From NCBI RefSeq assembly GCF_009725235.1, contig NZ_WJFC01000027.1:30656-94655 (forward strand): DNA of 64,000 nucleotides, given 5' to 3'. Source of the stretch: Scytonema sp. UIC 10036 (GTDB lineage Bacteria; Cyanobacteriota; Cyanobacteriia; Cyanobacteriales; Nostocaceae). The stretch's first letter is position 1; the number at the start of each line of letters is the position of its first letter. Made by a program: the position numbers and the translations under genes. The notes under the pieces were generated by a model. It had not been told where the DNA came from. It saw only the letters and a list, made by a program, of their open reading frames with translations, and made no database searches. Below are positions 9,926 to 18,300 of the stretch, piece by piece.

Positions 9926-11671
9926 ATGCAGATTGATACAATTGATGATTTGGAAACATTTAAGAAAATCAGAGAAAATTGGGATTTTGTATATGCAGCC
10001 GATCCTCAGGCTCAATTCTTCTTATCCTGGGTGTGGCTATCTGGATGGTTGCCGATGGTGCATGAGCAGTGGTTTATATTAGCTGCCAAACCAGATATCC
10101 ACGATTCATCCTATATTGCATTTTTTCCTCTGAAAATTGTACTAGAACAGCAAGATGACGGTGGCTTTGACACTCAACTCTACATGGCAGGAAATAGCAT
10201 AGCAGATTACACGGGAATGATTTGCCAGCCCGGTTATGAAGAAGAGGTCATTCCTGCTTTTGCCTCTTACATCCTGGAGCAGTTAGAATGGTCTAGTTTC
10301 AATGTACAAAGTATTCTCGAAACAGATACACGGATGTCTCAGTTATTGAGAAGTCTTCCTAGAGATAGTTTTGAGTTTACTCAACACCGCATTCAAAATC
10401 AGGGAGAGGACACTGATAATTACATTGCCCCTTATGTTTCATTAGCAGATGACTGGGAACAATATCTGCAAAACTACCTCAGTGCCAATACTCGCCAAAA
10501 AATCAGGCGCTTTTTAAGGAAAGTAGAAAATTCTGACGAGTTTTCTATCGCCCAGGTGAACGCAGACAATCTGGAGTCTCATATTGAGATACTACTCAGG
10601 TTCTGGGAGTCAACATGGAGAAAGAAAAAAGGGGATGGCTGTGACGTAATTGTGAGTATTATTCGCGCTCTTTTACGTCATGGTTTTGAACATAACTGCC
10701 TGTATTTACCTGTTCTGTGGCAAGGGGATAAACCTTTAGGCGCGATCGCAAACTTTGTTGATGTTCAGCAAAAATCCATGTTATTTGTCATCGTAGCTCG
10801 CGATCGAACCTTTAACAATCCCCCCCCTGGACTGATTCTCCATGCTGACGCGATCCGATATGCTATCCAAAATGGATTTAAAGTTTACGACTTTTTAAAA
10901 GGGAATGAGGAATATAAATATTCTTTTGGAGTTAAAGAGCGCCGCATTCTGCATATCGTCGTCAAATACAAAAATTGTCAGAAGAGAAAATTGGATGTTA
11001 AGGCTCTTCCTTTAGCCTTTCATCTCACTGCTCAGGCTCATCGAGGCAACCAAATCACCAAAGCCGAGCAGGGATACCGTCAGATTTTGGAAGTTAAGTC
11101 AAATCACCCAGAAGCACTTTATGGACTCGGAGTCTTGATGAGGCAAAAAGGTGAATACCAAACTGCCGAAAATCTCTTGAAAAACCTGCTTCAGGTTCAG
11201 CCCAATTCTATCAAGGCTTTATTTAGTTTGGGGAATTTATATCAAACTCAAGGTCATTTATCCGAAGCGATAGAAGCTTACAATAAAGTTTTAGCTTTAC
11301 AGCCGGATGCGATCGCCGCATATAATAACAAGGGCTATGCTCTACAACAACTCGGTAAATGGGAAGAAGCGATCGCCTGCTATCAAAAAGCGCTAGAACT
11401 AGAGCCTGACTGCATTGAAGCTGACGTTAACAAAGCGAATGCACTTCATGCTCAAAGAAAGCTCTCCCCAGACAAACAAGCTTATTATGCTGTGCTGAAC
11501 AACGATTTAGGCAGCAAGTGTAAACACCTAGGAGATTTTAAGACTGCGATCGCCTACTATCAGCAGTCCATCTCTATGAATCCAGACTTGGCAGAAGCTC
11601 AATCTAATTTGGAAGTGGTGCTACAGGAACAAATGACTTCTGGCTTGCTGAATGCGTCCAAGAAACAATAA
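9926..11671 (+). CDS. GNAT/FemAB-like acyltransferase fused to TPR repeats
   Basis: 581 residues. Positions about 1-345 resemble the Acetyltransf_6 / BioF2-like family: an SFRFFLSWVWLSGW-type opening (here FFLSWVWLSGWLPM), SANTRQKIRRFLRKVE in the middle and YDFLKGNEEYKYSFGV near the end. Positions about 350-575 are tetratricopeptide repeats (for example SLGNLYQTQGHLSEAIEAYN). The fusion suggests an enzyme that transfers an acyl or aminoacyl group to a partner held by the TPRs. Its place between peptide precursor genes makes peptide or export-partner modification plausible, but this is inference. Confidence 0.78.
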   Translation: MQIDTIDDLETFKKIRENWDFVYAADPQAQFFLSWVWLSGWLPMVHEQWFILAAKPDIHDSSYIAFFPLKIVLEQQDDGGFDTQLYMAGNSIADYTGMICQPGYEEEVIPAFASYILEQLEWSSFNVQSILETDTRMSQLLRSLPRDSFEFTQHRIQNQGEDTDNYIAPYVSLADDWEQYLQNYLSANTRQKIRRFLRKVENSDEFSIAQVNADNLESHIEILLRFWESTWRKKKGDGCDVIVSIIRALLRHGFEHNCLYLPVLWQGDKPLGAIANFVDVQQKSMLFVIVARDRTFNNPPPGLILHADAIRYAIQNGFKVYDFLKGNEEYKYSFGVKERRILHIVVKYKNCQKRKLDVKALPLAFHLTAQAHRGNQITKAEQGYRQILEVKSNHPEALYGLGVLMRQKGEYQTAENLLKNLLQVQPNSIKALFSLGNLYQTQGHLSEAIEAYNKVLALQPDAIAAYNNKGYALQQLGKWEEAIACYQKALELEPDCIEADVNKANALHAQRKLSPDKQAYYAVLNNDLGSKCKHLGDFKTAIAYYQQSISMNPDLAEAQSNLEVVLQEQMTSGLLNASKKQ

Positions 11672-11682
11672 TTAGAACGAGC

Positions 11683-11855
11683 GTGAATTTTTATGGAGTG
11701 GTAGTTAAACCGATAGTCTCTCCCAATGGGGTTATTCTATCTGAAGCGAAAGGTATTGTTTATTTGAAGCGAAAAGTCTTGTCAAGTCATTTGGGAACGA
11801 TCAAAGTGAGATTAGTCAAAGTGTTTCTGTAAACTTTTCATCTGGCAGAAATACT
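11683..11855 (+). pseudogene. Decayed copy of the Ser-rich peptide-cluster gene at 8836
   Basis: From GTG at 11683 the frame reads MNFYGVVVKPIVSPNGVILS, matching MNRYKVVIKRIVSSDGKIIA of the gene at 8836. After about 27 codons the match shifts frame and continues as NDQSEISQSVSVNFSSG, against NNQSEITQSVSVNVSSG in the intact gene. The break is at a short internal duplication (GAAGCGAAAGGTATTGT followed by GAAGCGAAAAGTCTTGT). The Cys/Ser-rich tail is missing. The second half runs in frame up to the Nif11 gene start. Confidence 0.8.
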
Positions 11856-11879
11856 GATACTTTTTGGATAAAAAAGACC

Positions 11880-12299
11880 ATGTCTCTAGAAATTTTAGAA
11901 AAAGTCAAAGAGTTCTTCATTAGACTAGTCAAAGATGAATCTTTCCGCGCTCAATTAATGAGCGATAAAGTCGAAAAAGTGAAAAAAATAATGACAGATG
12001 GTGGCTATAACTTTTCTCAAGATGAATTTGAAAAAGCTACCATCAAAATATTGGAATTAAAAGAATTAGGTGAATTTCACGAACTCAGTGAAGAGGAATT
12101 AGTGGGGGCTGTCGGTGGTTTGAGATATGCTTGGCCTCCTAAAGAATATCCCACTCATCCCCCCTATCCAAGACCATACCCAAAACCGCGCCCTAACGAT
12201 CCACAGCCTTTATATGGCATAATAGTTGACCCACTCGATCCACCTGTACAAGCTCTGTATGGGGTAGTTGTTTCAAATGACGAACAAATAATCAAATAG
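11880..12299 (+). CDS. Nif11-leader RiPP precursor with two LYG motifs (candidate splicease substrate)
   Basis: 139 residues. Residues 1-80 are a Nif11-like leader (helical, FRAQLMSD, then LSEEELVGAVGG) ending in a double glycine at 79-80. The core (81-139) is Pro/Tyr-rich and holds LYGII at 111-115 and LYGVV at 126-130. In Nif11-type precursors acted on by radical SAM spliceases (PlpX/PcpX family), X-Y-G motifs are where a tyramine equivalent is removed, leaving an alpha-keto-beta-amino acid. A radical SAM gene follows 250 bases downstream. Export could use the C39 ABC protein of this locus. Modification itself is inference. Confidence 0.85.
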   Translation: MSLEILEKVKEFFIRLVKDESFRAQLMSDKVEKVKKIMTDGGYNFSQDEFEKATIKILELKELGEFHELSEEELVGAVGGLRYAWPPKEYPTHPPYPRPYPKPRPNDPQPLYGIIVDPLDPPVQALYGVVVSNDEQIIK

Positions 12300-12320
12300 T
12301 TGAAAACAAAAAGGTTAATT

Positions 12321-12449
12321 ATGCAGATTGCAGACTATTACGCTCTTGAAGGTTTTGATTGGGTAAAGGTAAAAACTTTTGAAAAACAAGGAGCGAACTT
12401 TGACTATGAATATGTGAAAACAATAGCGATCGATCTGCCAGACAAATAA
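12321..12449 (+). CDS. Short 42-codon ORF after the Nif11 precursor
   Basis: Starts 21 bases after the precursor stop with AAAAAGG before the ATG; reads MQIADYYALEGFDWVKVKTF and ends DLPDK. I recognise no family. It is too short for a full RRE-type partner protein (about 85 aa or more). It could be a truncated partner or an unrelated small peptide. Position and ribosome site are the only support. Confidence 0.4.
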   Translation: MQIADYYALEGFDWVKVKTFEKQGANFDYEYVKTIAIDLPDK

Positions 12450-12466
12450 ACTGCACCGAAAAAGAA

Positions 12467-12518
12467 TGTAGAGACGCGATTTTTAAAGCGGTACGACGAG
12501 CAATTTCGTGTCTCTACA
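12467..12518. repeat. Dispersed inverted repeat (TGTAGAGAC type)
   Basis: TGTAGAGAC at 12467-12475 and its complement GTCTCTACA at 12510-12518. Similar GTAGAGACG / CGTCTCTAC pieces occur near 14061, 34785-34920 and 41502, so this is a genome-wide element lying between the precursor and the radical SAM gene. Confidence 0.6.
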
Positions 12519-12549
12519 AAGTTTTGGTTACTGAAATAGAGAATCAGCC

Positions 12550-13443
12550 ATGTCATATAGTCGCACAAGTTATGCCGTTTGGGAAATAACTTTAAAATGT
12601 AATCTCGCCTGTAGCCACTGTGGCTCTCGCGCCGGCAATGCACGCACTAAAGAACTCTCTACTGAGGAAGCATTGGATCTCGTCCAACAAATGGCGGAAG
12701 TCGGGATTAAAGAAGTCACCCTCATTGGTGGGGAAGCATTTTTACGTCCAGACTGGCTAGAAATTGCCCAAGCTATTACCCAAGCGGGAATGCTTTGTGG
12801 TATGACGACTGGCGGCTATGGCATTTCCTTGGAAACCGCAAGCAAAATGAAAGCTAACGGGATTCGTACAGTCTCCGTTTCCATTGATGGCTTAGAAGAA
12901 ACTCACGATCGCCTGCGGGGAAAGAAAGGCTCTTGGAAATGGGCTTTTAAAACCATGAGTCATCTACGGGAAGTAGGGATAACATTTGGTTGTAACACCC
13001 AAATAAACCGCCTCTCAGCCCCAGAATTCCCCCGGATCTACCAGTGTATACGTGATGCAGGTGCTCGTGCTTGGCAAATTCAACTTACTGTTCCTATGGG
13101 GAATGCAGCTGACAACGCAGACATACTTTTACAACCTTATGAATTATTAGATATTTACCCCATGCTAGCCCGTGTTGCCCGTCGTGCCTACCAAGAAGGA
13201 GTGCAAGTTCAAGCTGGGAATAACATTGGTTACTATGGTCCTTATGAAAGGCTGTTACGGGGACGGGGAAACGAGCATGAATTCTCATTCTGGCAGGGAT
13301 GTGGTGCTGGGCTTTCCACCTTGGGAATAGAAGCTGATGGAGCCATCAAAGGTTGTCCCTCTCTACCTACGACCGCTTATACAGGCGGTAATATTAGAGA
13401 CTTTTCTCTCAAATCTATAATAGAAAATACTGAGGAAGTATAA
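12550..13443 (+). CDS. Radical SAM maturase of the Nif11 precursor type, apparently C-terminally truncated
   Basis: 297 residues. The 4Fe-4S/SAM motif CNLACSHC is complete (Cys17, 21, 24), followed by TLIGGEAFLRPDW (GGE motif) and SVSIDGLEETHD. The C-terminal part begins a SPASM-like region (WQGCGAGLSTLGIEADGAI, then KGCPS) but stops after SIIENTEEV. Full-length Nif11-class radical SAM/SPASM maturases are usually over 400 residues and carry more Cys after this point to bind auxiliary clusters; those are absent. The stop lies 2 bases before a small inverted-repeat element. Expected substrate: the LYG-containing precursor upstream. Activity is doubtful in this form. Confidence 0.85.
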   Translation: MSYSRTSYAVWEITLKCNLACSHCGSRAGNARTKELSTEEALDLVQQMAEVGIKEVTLIGGEAFLRPDWLEIAQAITQAGMLCGMTTGGYGISLETASKMKANGIRTVSVSIDGLEETHDRLRGKKGSWKWAFKTMSHLREVGITFGCNTQINRLSAPEFPRIYQCIRDAGARAWQIQLTVPMGNAADNADILLQPYELLDIYPMLARVARRAYQEGVQVQAGNNIGYYGPYERLLRGRGNEHEFSFWQGCGAGLSTLGIEADGAIKGCPSLPTTAYTGGNIRDFSLKSIIENTEEV

Positions 13444-13445
13444 TT

Positions 13446-13582
13446 CAATACGGTTCAGTTAGAGCTAGAAACCTGATTTTGCGTAGGTTGGGTTGAGGAA
13501 CGAAACCCAACATTTTGCAGACGTTGTTGGGTAACGCTATCGCTCTACCCAACCTACAATTATCCTTAACTGAACCGTATTG
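13446..13582. mobile_element. MITE-like element with 16-bp perfect terminal inverted repeats
   Basis: 137 bp bounded by CAATACGGTTCAGTTA (13446-13461) and its exact complement (13567-13582). Inside is the dispersed GTAGGTTGGGTTGAGGAACG palindrome. GTATAATT flanks it at 13438-13445 and again at 13585-13592, two bases outside the right end, consistent with a target duplication. It encodes no protein. It lies right at the stop codon of the radical SAM gene. Confidence 0.8.
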
Positions 13583-14232
13583 GTGTATAATTATCTAACA
13601 GCTTTGGGGATTGGAGAGCACTTTTTTTCCTATCGACATCAAGTGAAAACACAGTTGCAAGAGCAGTTAGCTGCATTACGCCGTGCAAAAGAAACACAGC
13701 AGGAGGAAAAAAGTTATCAGCTAGAAACTGTTTCAGAAATTGTTCACACTATATGCTGCGTTCCAGCTCTCTCTGGCGCGATCGCATTCAGCACGGTGTT
13801 GCTCGAGCAGCTGTTTTTGTTTTGGCGTAAAGTTTTCAGTTGCTTCATAAATAGCTACCAATGATTCTTCTGCAACCGTCTTAGCAAACGCACGGTTTCG
13901 AGCCTGTTCGTTAACTTCTTGGATATCTTGAGCCTGTTTTTTCAATCCTCTTTTGCAAGCGCAGTTAGCCGCATTACGCCGTGCGAAGGAAAAACAGCAG
14001 GAGGAAAAAAGTTATCAGACTGTTTAGGATCAACCAAGTTTAACTGGTAAATCGATCGCTTTTGCGTAGAGACGCAATTTAGTTAACTATTTCTCTACCC
14101 ACTTTAGTTTCAAAACCTCCGGTTGACATAGCATTGATTTAGTTTGACAATAAGTAGACATCTCCAGAAAAGAGACTAAGCATGGCTAGTCTCTACACGA
14201 ATCTCAGGTAACTAAGAGGATTTTTGGTGAGA
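13583..14232. other. Degenerate region after the radical SAM gene
   Basis: No intact gene is supported. A plus-strand frame reads VYNYLTALGIGEHFFSYRHQ and then a charged helical stretch (EQLAALRRAKETQQEE) before running into non-coding sequence. A minus-strand frame near 13733-13945 is also open but has no start signal or recognisable motif. A 66-bp direct duplication (see repeat) shows this is rearranged coding debris. GTAGAGACG-type repeat fragments fill 14060-14205. Confidence 0.5.
13655..14018 (+). repeat. 66-bp direct duplication
   Basis: Copies at 13655-13720 and 13953-14018 begin TTGCAAG and end AGTTATCAG, with a handful of mismatches. Both encode the same charged helical stretch, LQ(E/A)QLAALRRAKE. 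The intervening sequence contains no copy. Confidence 0.8.
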
Positions 14233-14946
14233 ATGCCTACCTCTCGGAACAAAGGGATTGCAATTTTGTTACTTGATGCCGAAAATCTTCAACTAACGGC
14301 TGATATGGAAGCTTTCTTGCAGTCGCGCTGTTCTTACCAAATCACTTACAAAATAGCATTTGCTAATTGGCGGGTATTAGGAAATGCAGACCAATTATTG
14401 TACGAGAGAGGATACGATCTGATTCAAGTACCTGGAGCAAAGGATGCTGCAGATGGGAAAATGATTGCTTTTGGGTGTCAATTGCGTGAATTTTACCGTA
14501 AAGCCAAAGCTGTATTTGTCTGTTCCTCAGATACAGTTATGGTCAGTTTGTGTAATTGTTTGTTGCAACAAGAATTAGAAGTATACCGAGTTGTGCGACA
14601 GGATACTCAAATCAAAATATCGAAATATCCTGGTGATAATCATGTCGCAGTTTTTGGTAAAAAAACTGCGACGACAACTGTTGCTGCTACTCAAAGTGAC
14701 GAACCTAATCGGGCAGCCCTCGAACAGCAGTTAATAGATATTATTCATGATGTTGGTACTGACAAAAAATCTATTGCCCTATCGATTTTAGGTCAAGAGT
14801 ACTTAAAGCGTAATAATGAACCAATTACCAAAGCACTGACTCGGTTGAAACTAGGTGGCGATTTTAAGCAGTTTATTACTAATTCTAAACTTTTGGCAGT
14901 ACAAAAAGTTAACAAAGTTTTTAAAGTTACACTTCTTGAAATGTGA
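14233..14946 (+). CDS. NYN domain (PIN-like nuclease fold) protein
   Basis: About 237 residues. The N-terminal domain (about 8-150) opens with AILLLDAENLQLT, the NYN-family acidic motif, and continues with Asp residues at YDLIQVPGAKDAADGKMIA and VCSSDTVMV that fit the metal-binding set. The C-terminal part (about 165-237: IDIIHDVGTDKKSIALSILG) resembles a LOTUS/OST-HTH RNA-binding module. An RNA-processing or RNA-binding role is likely; the substrate is unknown. I prefer the ATG at 14233 to GTG 14227 or TTG 14224, all after GAGGATTTTTGG. Confidence 0.8.
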   Translation: MPTSRNKGIAILLLDAENLQLTADMEAFLQSRCSYQITYKIAFANWRVLGNADQLLYERGYDLIQVPGAKDAADGKMIAFGCQLREFYRKAKAVFVCSSDTVMVSLCNCLLQQELEVYRVVRQDTQIKISKYPGDNHVAVFGKKTATTTVAATQSDEPNRAALEQQLIDIIHDVGTDKKSIALSILGQEYLKRNNEPITKALTRLKLGGDFKQFITNSKLLAVQKVNKVFKVTLLEM

Positions 14947-15039
14947 TGTGTATCTTTTGCCAATGTGATTAATAGTTCTTCCACTAACCACTAACTACTA
15001 ACAATTAGTTAACAAAAATATACAAAGTTTTAGTTGGCT

Positions 15040-17262
15040 TCAGGGTGTAATACGTAGTGTATTGAGAACTGCGATCGCTTTTGGAGGAATAGCTGTAAAC
15101 CGAATCAGAAACTCATATCCGTCAACCTCAGATTGTTTGATGACTTTAGCATAGAAGTATTTTTCTTCTGTCGCGAGTTCTGCTTCAATCAATAACTTGA
15201 GCTTGAGATTACTCAAGATTTCTAAGGAATGTGGCGATCGCAGATGCGCCCCTTTTTCTGAAAGGCTTACTAGTGCCCCCTGAAATACTGTTCCAACAGC
15301 GTGTTTTCCCTGCAAAACAGTATACTCCACAGGGACTTCCCGCTCCAAATTGATAATTTCTTCATCCTCTTGAGGTAAAAACAGGTTATGCTTACCACCA
15401 ATGCCCCGAATTTCACAAATGGTTACGGGTTCTTTCATTCCCTTAGGTTCTATTTGTAATTGTCCGGTAACCTGGAGGTCAGTATTAGCATCTTTCCGGG
15501 TATTTTCGGAAATCAAAATCTGTCCCCCCACAGTATAAGTCTCAATTCGCGCCGCCAAATTAACATGACTGCCAATAACTGTGTATTGAGCGCGTTTTTG
15601 AGAACCAATATTTCCCGCTACAACTTCCCCTGTATTGATCCCAATTCCCATTTCGAGGGTTGGTAAATTCATTTGCTGAATTTGTGCGTTCACTTGCTGC
15701 ATCGCTAATTGCATCCCAATCGCACAGGCGATCGCTCTTTGGGAATCATCATGACGACTTATGGGCGCACCAAACATGACAAAGATGCCATCACCCATGA
15801 AATCACTAATCGTACCTTTATATTGATTGATAACATCCGTCATTGCTCCTAAATAAAGATTGAGAATATTTACAACTTGTTCGGGTGGCAATTGTTCGGA
15901 AATCGCAGAGAATCCTCTCAGATCGGAGACAAGAACTGTAACTTTTTTCCGTTCTCCCCCCAGCTTTAAACCAGAAGGAGTTTCCAGTATATTTGCGAGT
16001 ATTTCATCTGTTAGATAGCGACCGAGGTTTTTTCTCATTTCAGTCGCACTTTGGGCAAGATACTGGGTAACAGCGATCGCCGATCCTCCCAATGCTAACA
16101 GTGAAGGGACAACAGGAATCCACCAACCAGTTAGAAATGCCACGAAGCTACCGCCAAGCAAACAAAAACCAGTTAGAAAAATACTGGCAACCATAAGGTT
16201 TTTCTGAGTGTTATTGTGGCGTTGCAGCCAACACAAAGTAGCACCAACAATCGCGCACATGAAAATCAACAACCACTCTAACTGCTCGGGTAAGCATTTA
16301 ATGAGGGGACGATTATCCAAAGCCGCACTTAAAATTTGACTAATTAAATTAGCATGAATTGTTACACCCGCCATGCGTTCGGGGGAAGTTAATATCCGAC
16401 TGCTGTAAGGGGTGTAGAACAGATCCTTCAAACTTTCAGCAGTTGTACCAATTAATACCACTTTATCTCGCATGAAATTCGGTGGAATGCGGTCTTCTTG
16501 CAGGTTTGTGAGGGAGATTCTGGTAAACTGTTGTATACTCCCCCGGTAATTTAACAGCACTTGGTAGCTACCAGCATCTGCTTGGACGTAACCCCCATCA
16601 TTAGCTTCAAAAGTATAAAAAACACTTTCACCCAATTGCAAGTAATTGGAGTTATTTTTTGCTGGCTTCTCAGTAATCCCTTCATGTTTTAAGTACAACA
16701 ATGCCAGTTTTAACCCAAAACTTTCAAGAGTTTCGTCCTCGTTTAAATTTAGGTACAACAATCCGCGCCGAATTTTACCATCACTATCTAACGGTAAGTC
16801 ATTGGCTCCAATTTGCTGGCGTTGTTTCAGTATGGGTGAAGGATTAACCGCAGAACTGTCGTTCGTATGCGAAACTTTTTGCACTCCAATTAAATTGGGA
16901 GTGGACGCAAAGACTTTAAGCAGTTCTTGATGACCGGGTTTTACGGGTAAATCGCGATAGAGATCTAAACCTATGGCTCTAGGTTGTTGTTGTTTAATTT
17001 TTTCTAGTATTCTAGCCAGATCTCTATCAGATATGGGCCAGTGACCTTGTTTGCGGATATCTGCTTCGTTAATATCAACTATGATAATACGAGTATCAAC
17101 TAGCTCTGGGGGTCGGAGCAGAAAAAATTGATCCAGTGCTGCTAATTCTAATAATTGTAGTAATCCAGTTAAGCGGAGTGCGATCGCTAAGACTGTAATA
17201 TTAGGAACTGCAAATAAAATACCCCGCCATTGCCAAATTCGCGGTTTCAGCTTTGTCCACAT
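15040..17262 (-). CDS. CHASE2 sensor - class III nucleotide cyclase - PilZ-like protein
   Basis: 740 residues. An N-terminal membrane segment and a periplasmic CHASE2 domain (about 30-325, FFLLRPPELVDTRIIIVDIN) are followed by three membrane spans (about 330-400), then a class III cyclase domain (about 430-600) with VLVSDLRGFS and FMGDGIFVMFGAP supplying the metal Asp residues and VNLAARIE the transition-state Asn. The purine-selecting positions are unusual: Asp replaces Lys in GTISDFMGD and Ser replaces Asp in YTVIGSHVN. A PilZ-like beta-barrel (about 635-735) ends the protein. The DUF928 gene lies just upstream on the same strand, a frequent pairing. Confidence 0.9.
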   Translation of the reverse strand: MWTKLKPRIWQWRGILFAVPNITVLAIALRLTGLLQLLELAALDQFFLLRPPELVDTRIIIVDINEADIRKQGHWPISDRDLARILEKIKQQQPRAIGLDLYRDLPVKPGHQELLKVFASTPNLIGVQKVSHTNDSSAVNPSPILKQRQQIGANDLPLDSDGKIRRGLLYLNLNEDETLESFGLKLALLYLKHEGITEKPAKNNSNYLQLGESVFYTFEANDGGYVQADAGSYQVLLNYRGSIQQFTRISLTNLQEDRIPPNFMRDKVVLIGTTAESLKDLFYTPYSSRILTSPERMAGVTIHANLISQILSAALDNRPLIKCLPEQLEWLLIFMCAIVGATLCWLQRHNNTQKNLMVASIFLTGFCLLGGSFVAFLTGWWIPVVPSLLALGGSAIAVTQYLAQSATEMRKNLGRYLTDEILANILETPSGLKLGGERKKVTVLVSDLRGFSAISEQLPPEQVVNILNLYLGAMTDVINQYKGTISDFMGDGIFVMFGAPISRHDDSQRAIACAIGMQLAMQQVNAQIQQMNLPTLEMGIGINTGEVVAGNIGSQKRAQYTVIGSHVNLAARIETYTVGGQILISENTRKDANTDLQVTGQLQIEPKGMKEPVTICEIRGIGGKHNLFLPQEDEEIINLEREVPVEYTVLQGKHAVGTVFQGALVSLSEKGAHLRSPHSLEILSNLKLKLLIEAELATEEKYFYAKVIKQSEVDGYEFLIRFTAIPPKAIAVLNTLRITP

Positions 17263-17403
17263 AATTATTTTGAATTGGGTGTAAAAGATTAAAAATTAAG
17301 AAACCGCAGATACACGCAGCTCAACGCAGATGAATTCCTCATACTAGTAATAAATAATACATATTTGAAAGAAAAAAGGTTCGTAGTTGCGCTTCAGCGC
17401 CAG

Positions 17404-18174
17404 TTATTTCGGTAATGAATTATCAGCCGTACAGCAATCGATCGATGGTTCTGAGACGATCGCGTTTAAACCAACTGATTTTAAAAATTGTCTCCAATCC
17501 ATCTTGACTTTTAAGCTTCTTGGCTCAGTACGGCGCAGCTGCACGAGAGCTGTCAATCCTTCATGCCAAATCCCTGCTTCTGCATAGAGAGCAGGTAGCT
17601 TCCACAAATCTGCCTTGGCTAAGGCTTGCGACAAGGGTAATTCTGCTTGAGTTCGTTCTATCCAGCCATCGACAAGAGGATTATCACTGGTGTCCTCAGC
17701 ATTGCAAACAATTGTGAAATACCAATGATAAGTTTTACCTATTGCAAGTGCGGGAGCGCTATTGGGAATTTTAAAGCTAATGATTCCGGGTTCATTGGGA
17801 AGGGTAAAGACTGTTTCATACAGTACTTCGCGATCGCCATCAGCTAAAAGCAAAAACTTAGCTGTTTTGACTGAAGTTGAAGGCACGTACCAAAAAAATG
17901 TTGGATGTTTAGCAAGTGTTAGCCCTAATTTATCTGAAGGTATTAAAGGGGTTAGCCGTTTGTTTCCTTTGAAACAAGAGGAACTACGGGTGGAACCACC
18001 AGCGCTTGCAGGAGGTTTTCCTCGCTTTGGTGGCTTAAACACTTGACTCATTTGCCAAGTTTTGGGTGTGTGGTCATCCTGCTTGTGTGGTGTTAGAGCA
18101 GAGACTGGAATGAAATTCCAACAAATAGGTAAGGAAAAGGCTGCAAGACACAGACATGCTTGAATCCATTTCAT
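17404..18174 (-). CDS. DUF928 secreted protein
   Basis: 256 residues with an N-terminal signal peptide (ACLCLAAFSLPICWNFIPVSA). The body carries DUF928 features: PLIPSDKLGLTLAKHPTFFWYVP, YHWYFTIVC and DGWIERT. Expected in the periplasm; function not established for the family. It lies upstream of and co-oriented with the CHASE2-cyclase, separated by 141 bases containing a dispersed CGCAGATGAA-type repeat, and is divergent from the CHAT-TPR gene. Confidence 0.87.
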   Translation of the reverse strand: MKWIQACLCLAAFSLPICWNFIPVSALTPHKQDDHTPKTWQMSQVFKPPKRGKPPASAGGSTRSSSCFKGNKRLTPLIPSDKLGLTLAKHPTFFWYVPSTSVKTAKFLLLADGDREVLYETVFTLPNEPGIISFKIPNSAPALAIGKTYHWYFTIVCNAEDTSDNPLVDGWIERTQAELPLSQALAKADLWKLPALYAEAGIWHEGLTALVQLRRTEPRSLKVKMDWRQFLKSVGLNAIVSEPSIDCCTADNSLPK

Positions 18175-18300
18175 ATCGATATAAAAGCTTGAGTTTGGTG
18201 GCTGACTCTATTAGTGTTCCCAAAATTTGGCTGAAATATCGATAATGCTCTGGCTTTTGGGAATGATAAAGCTAGGAAGCTAGAGAATAAAGGTGATTTT

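Noticed and set aside
13733..13945. 70-codon minus-strand frame
   Set aside because: Non-ATG start without ribosome site, overlaps rearranged debris and matches no family I know.
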